A stretch of DNA of 6,873 nucleotides from Alphaproteobacteria bacterium (GTDB taxonomy: Bacteria; Pseudomonadota; Alphaproteobacteria; Rhizobiales; Beijerinckiaceae). Each line of letters starts with the position of its first letter. The first letter of the stretch is position 1. Below, piece after piece: positions 1 through 6,131 of the stretch. The stretch lies in the NCBI GenBank assembly GCA_009921785.1, contig RFXE01000099.1, forward strand, positions 1 through 6,873. The letters run 5' to 3'. A program made the translations under genes and the position numbers. The notes under the pieces were generated by a model, which was not told the DNA's origin, ran no database searches, and saw only the letters and a list, made by a program, of their open reading frames with translations.

Positions 1-78
1 AGACACGGCGATGATCATCGCGGCACAAATCGAAAGCGCCGCTTTGAGGCGGCGGTCATGAAGCGTTTGAGTTTCCAT
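1..78 (-). CDS. Start of a probable membrane protein (partial)
   Basis: This is the N-terminal 26 codons of a gene that leaves the window at the left edge. It opens with ATG at 78, two bases after the TAA of the oxidoreductase gene, which is the spacing of an operon member. The peptide begins METQTLHDRRLKAALS and continues into an uncharged stretch (ICAAMIIAVS) that looks like the beginning of a first transmembrane helix or an uncleaved signal anchor. A short charged N-terminus followed by such a helix is common in EamA/DMT-type exporters, but there is too little sequence to assign a family, and this suggestion is only inference. A 14-bp perfect palindrome at 8-21 lies within the codons for A-M-I-I-A. 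Confidence 0.5.
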   Translation of the reverse strand, partial: METQTLHDRRLKAALSICAAMIIAVS

Positions 79-80
79 GA

Positions 81-719
81 TTAAGCTTGCGCCTGTCGCA
101 TGGCTGCAAGAAGCTGCTCGGGAGGTTGTGCTCCCGATGCTGCAAGTTTGCGATTAAATATAAAAAAGGGAACGCCCGTTACGCCGATGCGTTGTGCTTC
201 CTCGATCTCGGCTTTCACAGAATCCATGTCATCTGTACCTGAAAGCTTCTCTTCAATTTCCTCTCGCTCAAAACCATTCTCCACGGCGATCTCCATGAGA
301 AGGGTCTTGTCGCCAATATCGCGCCCTTGCTCGAAATAGGCTTTGAAGAGGGCTGTGACGATCTTGTCTTGTTGATCGGGGTCTTCCGCCCATTGGATCA
401 AACGATGCGCATCAAGCGTGTTGGGTGACTTAGCAATGGCCTCGAAATCAAATTTCAATCCGATCGCATCCCCAAGTGATTGCAAACGCTCATGTGCATT
501 TTTAAGATAAGACGGGTCGGGAAATTTCTTAGCCATATAGGCTTTTCGATCAAGCCCTTCGGACGGGATCGTCGGATCAAGTTGAAAGGGATGCCACCGC
601 ACTATGACGGGCTCTTTATACGCAGCGAGTGCCTTTTCCAGATTGGCCTTGCCGAGATAGCACCACGGACACACAACATCAGAAACAATATCAATTGTTA
701 AAGGCGAGGGATCACTCAT
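81..719 (-). CDS. DsbA/FrnE-family thiol oxidoreductase
   Basis: This 212-residue protein has a thioredoxin-fold DsbA domain of the FrnE type, a family of cytoplasmic disulfide oxidoreductases or isomerases related to 2-hydroxychromene-2-carboxylate isomerase. The N-terminal strand IDIVSDVVCPWCYLG holds the redox motif CPWC at about residues 17-20, followed by HPFQLDP (43-49), typical of FrnE proteins. The cis-proline loop is GVTGVPFF with V-P near 183-184, and the C-terminal SGAQPPEQL also fits the family. There is no signal peptide, so a cytoplasmic location is expected. Full length for the family. Two starts are possible: GTG at 722, directly abutting the upstream TAA, or ATG at 719; the GGAG at 729-732 serves either with 6 or 9 bases. 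ATG is preferred. The gene is probably translationally coupled to the upstream peptide-binding-protein gene. The true physiological substrate is unknown. Confidence 0.93.
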   Translation of the reverse strand: MSDPSPLTIDIVSDVVCPWCYLGKANLEKALAAYKEPVIVRWHPFQLDPTIPSEGLDRKAYMAKKFPDPSYLKNAHERLQSLGDAIGLKFDFEAIAKSPNTLDAHRLIQWAEDPDQQDKIVTALFKAYFEQGRDIGDKTLLMEIAVENGFEREEIEEKLSGTDDMDSVKAEIEEAQRIGVTGVPFFIFNRKLAASGAQPPEQLLAAMRQAQA

Positions 720-722
720 CAC

Positions 723-2516
723 TTAATTCTCCACACGCCATAGCGTTTCGGGCGCAAATCCAAAGAGGGGTATTTTATCAGGTCTCTTCACCGCCGTTGA
801 TCGAATGATCCATTGTTCAGGCGCATTGAAGAGCGGGACAACATAGAAGCCTGACAGCAAAATTCGATCAAGCGCACGCACGGCATCGACAAAATCTTCA
901 CGACTGCGCGCGGCAAGCAGAGCGTCAATGGCAGCGTCAACCGCGGGTGAGGCGACGCCGGGATAATTCAAAGATCCCTCGCGATCCTTTGACTTCATAC
1001 CCCAACGATTAGCCTGTTCATTGCCGGGAGAGGGCGAAGAGCCCCATGTAAATTGGATCATGTCGAAATCAAATGTCGCAACACGGCGCCAATATTGGAC
1101 ATCATCGACATAGCGCACATTCATCTGAATTCCGAGCTTTTGAAGCGACTCTGAAAAATTAAGCGCTAAGCGTTCTTGCACGCGTGTCACAACAAGAGCC
1201 TCAAAAGAAAAGGCTTCGCCCTGTTGATTTTTAAGAACCCCTTTATCGAGAGACCATCCGGCAGATTTCAAAAGCTCAAAGGCCTTTTTAGCGTTATTGC
1301 GATCACGCCCCGTTCCATCTGATACGGGCGGTCGCCACGCTCCAGAAAGAATATCAGCGCGAACAGCATCGGGATAGGGCGCGAGCAATGCCTTCTCGCG
1401 CTCGGAGGCAGTAAGGCCCGTTGAGGCGAGATCGGAACCCTCGAAGTAACTCGATGTCCGTTTATAGACACCCTCGAAGAGGGATTTATTCACCCATTCA
1501 AAATCGAAGAGATAGGAAAGCGCTTCTCGCGTTTTGATGTCAGAGAAAATCGGCTTTCTGGTATTCATCGCAAGCGCGGTCATGCCTTTCGGCGTGCGCA
1601 CTTCAATCGGATCTTTAACGGATTTTTGCTCCGTCATGCGTGGGAAATCATAACCCGTTACCCAACGGGTTGGATTGTCTTCCGAACGGATATCATAAAG
1701 CCCGCCTTTGAAAGCTTCAAAGAGTGTATTCGCATCGCGGTAATAATCGAATTTATATTCGTCGACATTATAGAGCCCGCGATTGATTGGCAGATCTTTA
1801 CCCCAAAAATCGGGGTTGCGTTTATAGGTGATGCTTTCACCGGCTTTGACATCGGCAACGAGATAAGGGCCAGATCCCAAAAGCGGCGTTAAACTTGTTT
1901 CTTCAAATTTTTCGGCATCGGTCGCATGTTTCGCAAGAACCGGCATAAGGCCCAAGATCAAAGGCAATTCGCGATCACCAACACCTGTCAAATCAAAGCG
2001 GATGGTCAAAGCGTCTGGCGTCTCAACCTTCTGCACTTTGCCATAAGAGCCGCGCATATTCGGTTTGCCTTTTTCTTTCAGCAAACCCCATGTGAAGGCA
2101 ACATCTTCGGAGGTGATCGGATGACCATCTGAGAAGCGTGCTCGTGGATTGAGGCGAAATGTAACGGATGAGCGATCATCCGGCACATCAATGCTTTCGG
2201 CAATTGAGCCATAAAGCGTGAAAGGTTCATCAGCCGAGCGCATCATCAGGCTTTGGACAACGAGGCCCAGCGGCGGCGTTAATCCCTGAGCCGCGACGCC
2301 ACGAACAGCATAGGGGTTCAACGTATCGAATGTGCCGAGAACACCATATATAATCCGGCCGCCTTTTGGCGCGTCAGGTTTTGCGTAAGGCAGATTTTCA
2401 AAAGTGGGCGGCAAAGCCGGTTGGCCATGCATCGCCAAACCATGTTGAGGCGCAGCCACGGCATTCGATACAGCCCCCAAAAGGCCCGTAATCAGATAAG
2501 CAACGCACAACCGCAT
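723..2516 (-). CDS. ABC transporter substrate-binding protein, family 5 (YejA-like)
   Basis: This 597-residue periplasmic protein binds peptides for an ABC importer. It starts with a short signal peptide (MRLCVAYLITGLLGAVSNAVA, likely cleaved near residue 21), with only one positive charge. The mature region has the YejA hallmarks: GLAMHG, the KPDAPKGG segment (47-53), GTFDTLNPYAVRG (61-73), and the family-5 signature around RFSDGHPITSEDVAFTW (127-143). The length matches YejA of enterobacteria, the binding protein of the YejABEF system that imports microcin C and, in rhizobia-like bacteria, murein peptides. Permease and ATPase genes are not adjacent here: the divergent ialB-like gene is on one side and a thiol oxidoreductase on the other. 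ATG at 2516 is chosen because AAAGG at 2526-2530 lies 9 bases away; the in-frame TTG at 2522 would be only 3 bases from it. The exact ligand cannot be read from the sequence. Confidence 0.93.
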   Translation of the reverse strand: MRLCVAYLITGLLGAVSNAVAAPQHGLAMHGQPALPPTFENLPYAKPDAPKGGRIIYGVLGTFDTLNPYAVRGVAAQGLTPPLGLVVQSLMMRSADEPFTLYGSIAESIDVPDDRSSVTFRLNPRARFSDGHPITSEDVAFTWGLLKEKGKPNMRGSYGKVQKVETPDALTIRFDLTGVGDRELPLILGLMPVLAKHATDAEKFEETSLTPLLGSGPYLVADVKAGESITYKRNPDFWGKDLPINRGLYNVDEYKFDYYRDANTLFEAFKGGLYDIRSEDNPTRWVTGYDFPRMTEQKSVKDPIEVRTPKGMTALAMNTRKPIFSDIKTREALSYLFDFEWVNKSLFEGVYKRTSSYFEGSDLASTGLTASEREKALLAPYPDAVRADILSGAWRPPVSDGTGRDRNNAKKAFELLKSAGWSLDKGVLKNQQGEAFSFEALVVTRVQERLALNFSESLQKLGIQMNVRYVDDVQYWRRVATFDFDMIQFTWGSSPSPGNEQANRWGMKSKDREGSLNYPGVASPAVDAAIDALLAARSREDFVDAVRALDRILLSGFYVVPLFNAPEQWIIRSTAVKRPDKIPLFGFAPETLWRVEN

Positions 2517-2525
2517 GGGCAAAGA

Positions 2526-2530
2526 CCTTT
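2526..2530 (-). promoter_or_regulatory. Ribosome binding site deciding the YejA-like start
   Basis: The minus strand reads AAAGG here, 9 bases before ATG at 2516 but only 3 bases before the alternative TTG at 2522. The spacing supports the ATG start and a 597-residue product. Confidence 0.6.
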
Positions 2531-2583
2531 CAGCATAATTTACGCTATTAAATTTCTCGCAAAATGTGTCGATTCGAGCCAGC

Positions 2584-2611
2584 CCGAGGAAAAAGAGCCA
2601 TTTTTCCGTGG
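2584..2611. repeat. Inverted repeat in the divergent spacer
   Basis: The arms GGAAAAA and TTTTTCC flank a 6-base loop GAGCCA. Beyond one A/G mismatch the arms continue with a G/T wobble and two C/G pairs (CCG and TGG). Neither strand has a T-run after the hairpin, so it does not look like a standard terminator. It lies about 70 bases upstream of the YejA-like gene and about 110 bases upstream of the ialB-like gene, where a regulator site or a 5' UTR structure would be plausible. The function is unknown. Confidence 0.5.
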
Positions 2612-2721
2612 CATCGAGAGATCGTTGCTAGTAAGAGCAGGCGCAGTGCAGGCTCATGCTTGTGAGTCTCCCCCTCGTGAAGGGCCGGTTTGTCCCTTTT
2701 CATTAATGCGGAACCTAATTC

Positions 2722-3459
2722 ATGAAGAGTTTATCTCGAAATTTGGCTTTTGCGGCACTCACTCTAAGTGCCTTGGTGCTTGGAATGGCCCCAGAGGCCA
2801 TCGCCCAGAGCCAACCCAAGAATCCGCAAGCGGCTCAACCCGCGCAACCCGCTCCCGCAGCACAACCGGCTCAGCCGGCGCCTCAAGGGCCAGCCGTGGT
2901 TCAGGTTCAACCGGAGCCGACACAAGCGGATTGGATCAAGATTTGCGGCGAGGATCAGGCCGCGAAAAAGAAGGTTTGCTACACGACCCGTGATTTCGTC
3001 TCCGATCAAAATCAACCAGTTCTCGCGGTTGCAGTTTATGATGTGCAAGGCGAGCCGCAAAAGACCGTTCGGTTCCTCTTGCCGCTTGGTTTTATGTTGG
3101 CACCGGGTGTGCGGTTCAATGTGGATCAGGGTCCATCACAACCGGGCAAATATGCCATTTGCTTCCCGAATGGATGCTTCGCCGAAGTTCCTGTTAAGGA
3201 CGACGTGATTGCCGCTTTCAAAAAAGGTCAGGCGGTTATGGTGAGTGTTCAAAATCAATTTGGGCGCGAAGTGGTGTTCCAGGTTCCACTTCTTAACTTC
3301 GGCAAAGTGTTTGATGGTCCGCCGATTGATCCAGCGGTTCTCGCCGCTGAACAGAAAAAAATGCAGGACGAAATGCAACGTCAGGCGGAAGAGATGCGCA
3401 AGAAAATGGGTCAGCAAGCCCCTGCACAGGGCCAACAGCAGCAGGCACCTGCTCAATAA
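2722..3459 (+). CDS. Invasion-associated locus B (IalB) family exported protein
   Basis: This 245-residue protein has a signal peptide (MKSLSRNLAFAALTLSALVL, probable cleavage after AIA at residue 28), then a Pro/Ala/Gln linker (about 29-66), an IalB domain (about 67-200) and a charged helical tail ending in a Gln/Ala/Pro stretch. The IalB domain shows WIKIC, KKKVCYTTRDFVSD, LPLGFMLAPGVRF and YAICFPNGCFAEVPV. Its four cysteines (75, 86, 147, 152) could form two disulfides in the periplasm. In Bartonella, IalB is linked to red-cell invasion, but the family is widespread in free-living alphaproteobacteria, where its role is not known, so no virulence role is implied. The tail VLAAEQKKMQDEMQRQAEEM (about 206-225) has a heptad-like pattern. 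The start is the first ATG giving a signal peptide; the ribosome site is weak (GGA, 9 bases upstream). Confidence 0.9.
   Translation: MKSLSRNLAFAALTLSALVLGMAPEAIAQSQPKNPQAAQPAQPAPAAQPAQPAPQGPAVVQVQPEPTQADWIKICGEDQAAKKKVCYTTRDFVSDQNQPVLAVAVYDVQGEPQKTVRFLLPLGFMLAPGVRFNVDQGPSQPGKYAICFPNGCFAEVPVKDDVIAAFKKGQAVMVSVQNQFGREVVFQVPLLNFGKVFDGPPIDPAVLAAEQKKMQDEMQRQAEEMRKKMGQQAPAQGQQQQAPAQ
2830..2883 (+). repeat. Two 27-bp coding repeats (AAQPAQPAP twice)
   Basis: Codons 37-45 and 46-54 of the IalB-family gene encode the identical nonapeptide AAQPAQPAP. Eight of the nine codon pairs differ, all at third positions. The repeat forms the core of the linker between signal peptide and folded domain, resembling periplasmic Pro/Ala-rich spacers. 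Confidence 0.8.
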
Positions 3460-3480
3460 AATAACGCATTAAAAGTTTAT

Positions 3481-3522
3481 AAAAAAACAAAAGCGAGCGA
3501 TCAATTCAGGTTGCGCGCTTTT
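3481..3522 (-). terminator. Intrinsic terminator of hspQ, possibly bidirectional
   Basis: On the minus strand the arms AAAAGCGCGCAA (3522-3511) and TCGCTCGCTTTT (3500-3489) pair over 12 positions with one mismatch and one G/U wobble, around a 10-base loop. G and seven Ts (3488-3481) follow directly, as expected for a Rho-independent terminator. The hspQ stop codon (3501-3503) lies in the loop. On the plus strand the same hairpin ends in TTTT and then GCTTTAT, so it may also stop the convergent ialB-like transcript, with a weaker T-run. Confidence 0.85.
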
Positions 3523-3830
3523 GCTTTATAACGCCCGTCATCACTAACATCGAACATGTCGCGAATTTGTGGATGGCGAATGGGTTCGCGTGACGTATCG
3601 GGCAACAGATTTTGCTCCGACACATAGGCAATATATTCCGTCTCCGCATTTTCAGCGAAGAGATGATAGAAGGGCTGATCGCGCGAGGGGCGAATTTCCT
3701 CAGGGATAGAATTGTACCATTCTTCCGTGTTAGAAAATGACGGATCGACATCGAATATCACCCCCCGGAAGGGGTAGATCCGATGCTTGACCACTTCGCC
3801 GATGGCATATCTTGCCTTGCGCTTTTCCAT
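3501..3830 (-). CDS. hspQ: Heat shock protein HspQ (YccV-like, hemimethylated-DNA-binding family)
   Basis: This 109-residue protein matches the HspQ/YccV family along its whole length. Recognisable blocks are ARYAIGEVVKHRIYPFRGVI, FDVDPSFSNTEEWYNSIPEE, RDQPFYHLFAEN, YIAYVSEQNLLPD and RHPQIRDMF. E. coli HspQ binds hemimethylated DNA and promotes degradation of certain proteins, including a mutant DnaA; in Yersinia it acts as a Lon specificity factor. The same role here is inference. The frame stays open for 34 further codons upstream (to GTG at 3932), but family length and the typical basic N-terminus before YxIG place the start at ATG 3830. No clear Shine-Dalgarno sequence precedes it, and the predicted promoter would begin transcription nearly at the start codon. 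The gene converges on the ialB-like gene and is divergent from the AEC carrier. Confidence 0.93.
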   Translation of the reverse strand: MEKRKARYAIGEVVKHRIYPFRGVIFDVDPSFSNTEEWYNSIPEEIRPSRDQPFYHLFAENAETEYIAYVSEQNLLPDTSREPIRHPQIRDMFDVSDDGRYKAKARNLN

Positions 3831-3836
3831 ACGGAT

Positions 3837-3866
3837 TGGATACGCCCGCAGGCATAAAAGTGTCAA
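3837..3866 (-). promoter_or_regulatory. Predicted hspQ promoter
   Basis: A perfect TTGACA (-35) on the minus strand at 3866-3861 is followed after 18 bases by TATCCA (3842-3837), a weak -10. Transcription would then start at about 3830, the first base of the hspQ ATG. The -35 box is strong and the -10 box is poor. I do not see a clear heat-shock (RpoH) promoter pattern, so the sigma factor cannot be decided. Confidence 0.4.
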
Positions 3867-3875
3867 TCGGGACAA

Positions 3876-3891
3876 ATTTTCGCATTTTCGC
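3876..3891. repeat. Tandem 8-bp direct repeat upstream of the hspQ promoter
   Basis: ATTTTCGC occurs twice head to tail (GCGAAAAT twice on the minus strand). It ends 9 bases upstream of the hspQ -35 box, in the position where activators bind. No factor is recognised and the short period of 8 bp may be chance. Confidence 0.4.
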
Positions 3892-3982
3892 CGGTCTGGC
3901 ATGCAGCGCGACAGGTTGACCATGGCCTGCACCTTATGACATGTCGCGGTCCGCCTTGGCCTTTTGAACTCGGACCTTCGCC

Positions 3983-4954
3983 TTGCTTCAGGTTCTCTCC
4001 CTCGCTTTGCCGTTTTTCGGATTGATCCTTTTGGGATTTATATGCGGGAAAAAGCTCCGCTATCCGGAGGCCGGCCTTCAATGGATGAATTTTTTCATCG
4101 TTTATGTCGCGTTGCCGGGGTTGTTTTTCAAACTCATATCGGCCGCGCCATTTGAGCAACTCTCAAATTGGCCTTTTGTTATTGCGACAACAGCCACAAC
4201 GGCCCTGATGTTCGCTCTGTCCTTTCTCGTCGGTATGATTTCAACCGGCGGTGATATTCGTGCGTCAGCTGTGCAATCAGTTGCGGGAGCCTATGCCAAT
4301 ATTGGTTATATGGGGCCAGGGCTAACAATCGCGGCACTCGGCCCTCATGCTGTCGTTCCTACAGCGCTTATCTTTGTGTTCGACAATGCGCTGCATTTTT
4401 CGGCTGTACCGATGTTGATGGCGCTTGGCTCCGGGCAATCTCCGAAATGGAGCGAGACGGCGCTGTTTGTCCTTAAGCGTGTTGTAACTCATCCTTTTAA
4501 CATCGCATCAGCGGCTGCAGTATTTGCAGCAAGTATCGGTTTCGAGCCTCCGCAAGCAATTGATACGATGCTCACGTTTTTAAAGAATGCCGCTGCGCCA
4601 TGCGCGCTTTTTGCAATGGGTGTCACGGTCGCTTTGAGGCCCTTCGATGGTGTGCCGAAGGAGATGCCTTTTCTTCTTTTTATTAAATTGATCCTTCATC
4701 CGCTTGCCGCTTGGATCATTGTTTCGTCGGTTGGCGATTTTGATCGGGAATGGATTTTAACGGCCGTTCTTATGGCGTCATTGCCGCCGGCATTGAATGT
4801 ATTCGTAATCGCCAATCAATATAAGGTTTATGTAGAGCGCGCGTCCGGCGCTATTCTCGTCGGCACGGCGCTCTCGGTTTTTACCGTAACGGGTCTTCTT
4901 TATCTGATTAGTGAAAACATCATACCCGCACAATTCCCGTGGGGTTGGCACTAA
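3983..4954 (+). CDS. AEC (auxin efflux carrier) family transporter
   Basis: This 323-residue inner-membrane protein belongs to the AEC/PIN-like carrier family, whose bacterial members are associated with malonate, malate and other small carboxylates. About ten hydrophobic segments are visible in two halves separated by the cytoplasmic region near residues 148-168. Family blocks are LALPFFGLILLGFICGK (8-23), WMNFFIVYVALPGLFF (34-49), ANIGYMGPGL (105-114), NAAAPCALFAMG (202-213) and SLPPALNVFVIANQY (266-280). The start is TTG: an in-frame TGA at 3965-3967 excludes longer versions, no other start codon lies between, and the N-terminus aligns with family members there. GGA 8 bases upstream is a weak ribosome site. 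The gene is divergent from hspQ and convergent with the FAD monooxygenase. The substrate cannot be told from the sequence. Confidence 0.93.
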   Translation: MLQVLSLALPFFGLILLGFICGKKLRYPEAGLQWMNFFIVYVALPGLFFKLISAAPFEQLSNWPFVIATTATTALMFALSFLVGMISTGGDIRASAVQSVAGAYANIGYMGPGLTIAALGPHAVVPTALIFVFDNALHFSAVPMLMALGSGQSPKWSETALFVLKRVVTHPFNIASAAAVFAASIGFEPPQAIDTMLTFLKNAAAPCALFAMGVTVALRPFDGVPKEMPFLLFIKLILHPLAAWIIVSSVGDFDREWILTAVLMASLPPALNVFVIANQYKVYVERASGAILVGTALSVFTVTGLLYLISENIIPAQFPWGWH

Positions 4955-4963
4955 TTTTTACCG

Positions 4964-6112
4964 CTAAAATCCCGCACCTCGTCGCATGACGAATTGGCGT
5001 AAGGGTTTTAATGACGCAATCGCCATAAGACCGGCACCGCGCGCAAAATCAATTGGCACATAATCAGCAAGTAATGAACGGTTTAAAAGATCAACCGCCA
5101 TTGTGCGGGTTTTCACATCGCGACGACGATCGCTGTCAAAACGTTGAAGCGCATTTTTATCCCTATCCTTATTGATTGACTTCAATAGAGAGTCGATATC
5201 GCGCAAGCCGAGATTGAGACCTTGCGCGCCAATCGGCGGAAACACATGCGCGGCTTCTCCGATCACGGCGATCTGATCTTTTGCATAATGATCAGTTGAG
5301 AGCCCTGACATAGGTACGAGTCCGATTTTTGTTTCGAGTTTCATTTTACCGAGAATTGAATGGGCTTGCTTTTCAACGACGCGGGCGAAGTCTTCATGTG
5401 ATCGTTTGGCCAGTCGCTCAGCCTCTTTCGGAGCCATCATCCAAACGAGACTTGAACGTTTTCCCTTAAGCGGCACGAGTGTGAAGGGACCTGAACGCGT
5501 ATGAAATTCAGTTGAGCGATCATCATGATCGCGATCATGCGAGAAAATTGCGGTGAGGGCCGTTTGCGGGTAGTGCCAATCCTTCGATTGGATACCTGCA
5601 AACTCACGCACTTTCGAGTTTCGTCCATCGGCGCCGATCAACATGCCGCACTCAATAATTGTTCCGGAGGTAAGTTCTGCTTCGATGACGCCATCACTCA
5701 GGCGATTAAATCCGATTACCGCTTCTGGCCATTGTTTGAGATGGGTTTGACTTTTCAAGACACGTGCAAGTTGCGCGACAAGGTCAGTCAATTCGATATT
5801 TTGGCCGAACGCATCAAGCCCGAGTTCGGATGCACGAAAAGTAACGGGCGGCGCGCGGAAGAGACTCCCCGTATCATCGATGATCCGCATCTCAATAAGA
5901 GGCGCCGACACGTCTCGTGCATCGCCCCATAGACCGAGGTTTTCAAGGAGTTTCACGCCACTGTCGAGAATGGCAACTGTGCGGCCGTCGCGCTCTGGAA
6001 CGGCCTCGGGTCCGGCGAGGCCAACGGTCAGGCCTTTCTGCGCGAGAGCGCACGCTGCCACCATCCCGACGGGACCAGTACCAACTACAAGGCAATCAAC
6101 GCGCTCGGACAT
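4964..6112 (-). CDS. UbiH/UbiF/UbiL-family FAD-dependent monooxygenase (ubiquinone hydroxylase)
   Basis: This 382-residue flavoprotein is a group A FAD monooxygenase of the UbiH/COQ6 family, which hydroxylates the aromatic ring of ubiquinone precursors using NAD(P)H and O2. The Rossmann motif VVGTGPVG (GxGxxG at 11-16) binds the ADP part of FAD. GADGRNS (160-166) is the DG motif linked to FAD/NAD(P)H binding. VIGEAAHVFPPIGAQGLNLG (283-302), followed by R304-D305, is the conserved C-terminal FAD motif. It has Glu286 where many relatives have Asp. R44 in DGRTVAIL fits the family. Which ring position it modifies (C1, C5 or C6) cannot be decided, since alphaproteobacteria use varied sets (UbiH, UbiF, UbiL, UbiM), so no symbol is given. 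The start ATG has AGGA 9 bases upstream (6122-6125). The gene is divergent from phosphatidylcholine synthase. Confidence 0.9.
   Translation of the reverse strand: MSERVDCLVVGTGPVGMVAACALAQKGLTVGLAGPEAVPERDGRTVAILDSGVKLLENLGLWGDARDVSAPLIEMRIIDDTGSLFRAPPVTFRASELGLDAFGQNIELTDLVAQLARVLKSQTHLKQWPEAVIGFNRLSDGVIEAELTSGTIIECGMLIGADGRNSKVREFAGIQSKDWHYPQTALTAIFSHDRDHDDRSTEFHTRSGPFTLVPLKGKRSSLVWMMAPKEAERLAKRSHEDFARVVEKQAHSILGKMKLETKIGLVPMSGLSTDHYAKDQIAVIGEAAHVFPPIGAQGLNLGLRDIDSLLKSINKDRDKNALQRFDSDRRRDVKTRTMAVDLLNRSLLADYVPIDFARGAGLMAIASLKPLRQFVMRRGAGF
5516..5539. repeat. Alternating GATC-containing palindromes inside the monooxygenase gene
   Basis: GCGATCAT (5516-5523), ATGATCGC (5525-5532) and GCGATCAT (5531-5538) form overlapping inverted copies; 5524-5539 (CATGATCGCGATCATG) is a perfect 16-bp palindrome. 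It corresponds to the protein segment SHDRDHDDRS (191-200), whose symmetrical HDRDH and codon use produce the palindrome. Family members carry a loop of similar length here, so no insertion is evident. Confidence 0.6.
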
Positions 6113-6131
6113 AATTTCTATTCCTGAAGGG

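Noticed and set aside
2571..2668. GANTC sites (2571-2575, 2664-2668) as evidence for CcrM cell-cycle control of the divergent spacer
   Set aside because: Two sites in about 200 bp are not clearly more than expected, and GANTC also occurs inside several genes of this window.
2680..2698. GAAGGG...CCCTTTT hairpin as a terminator before the ialB-like gene
   Set aside because: The stem is about 5-6 bp with a 9-base loop and a poor T-run; there is no upstream plus-strand gene for it to terminate.
2421..2993. 190-codon open frame on the plus strand across the divergent spacer
   Set aside because: It runs antisense to the YejA-like signal peptide region and then in another frame through the ialB-like gene. 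Its composition is Arg/Ser-rich and resembles no family, so it is a shadow.
3831..3932. N-terminal extension of HspQ to GTG 3932
   Set aside because: The extra 34 residues have no family counterpart, and the predicted promoter lies inside this stretch.
3916..3940. TTGACC and TATGAC as a promoter for the AEC carrier
   Set aside because: The boxes are only 13 bases apart, too short for a standard sigma-70-type promoter.
3863..4159. 98-codon minus-strand frame antisense to the start of the AEC carrier
   Set aside because: It overlaps the carrier and the hspQ promoter, has a low-complexity Lys/Gln/Glu-rich product, and shows no family features.
5525..5932. 135-codon plus-strand frame within the monooxygenase gene
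   Set aside because: It is wholly antisense to a well-supported UbiH-family gene, has no ribosome site that I can see, and no recognisable domain.
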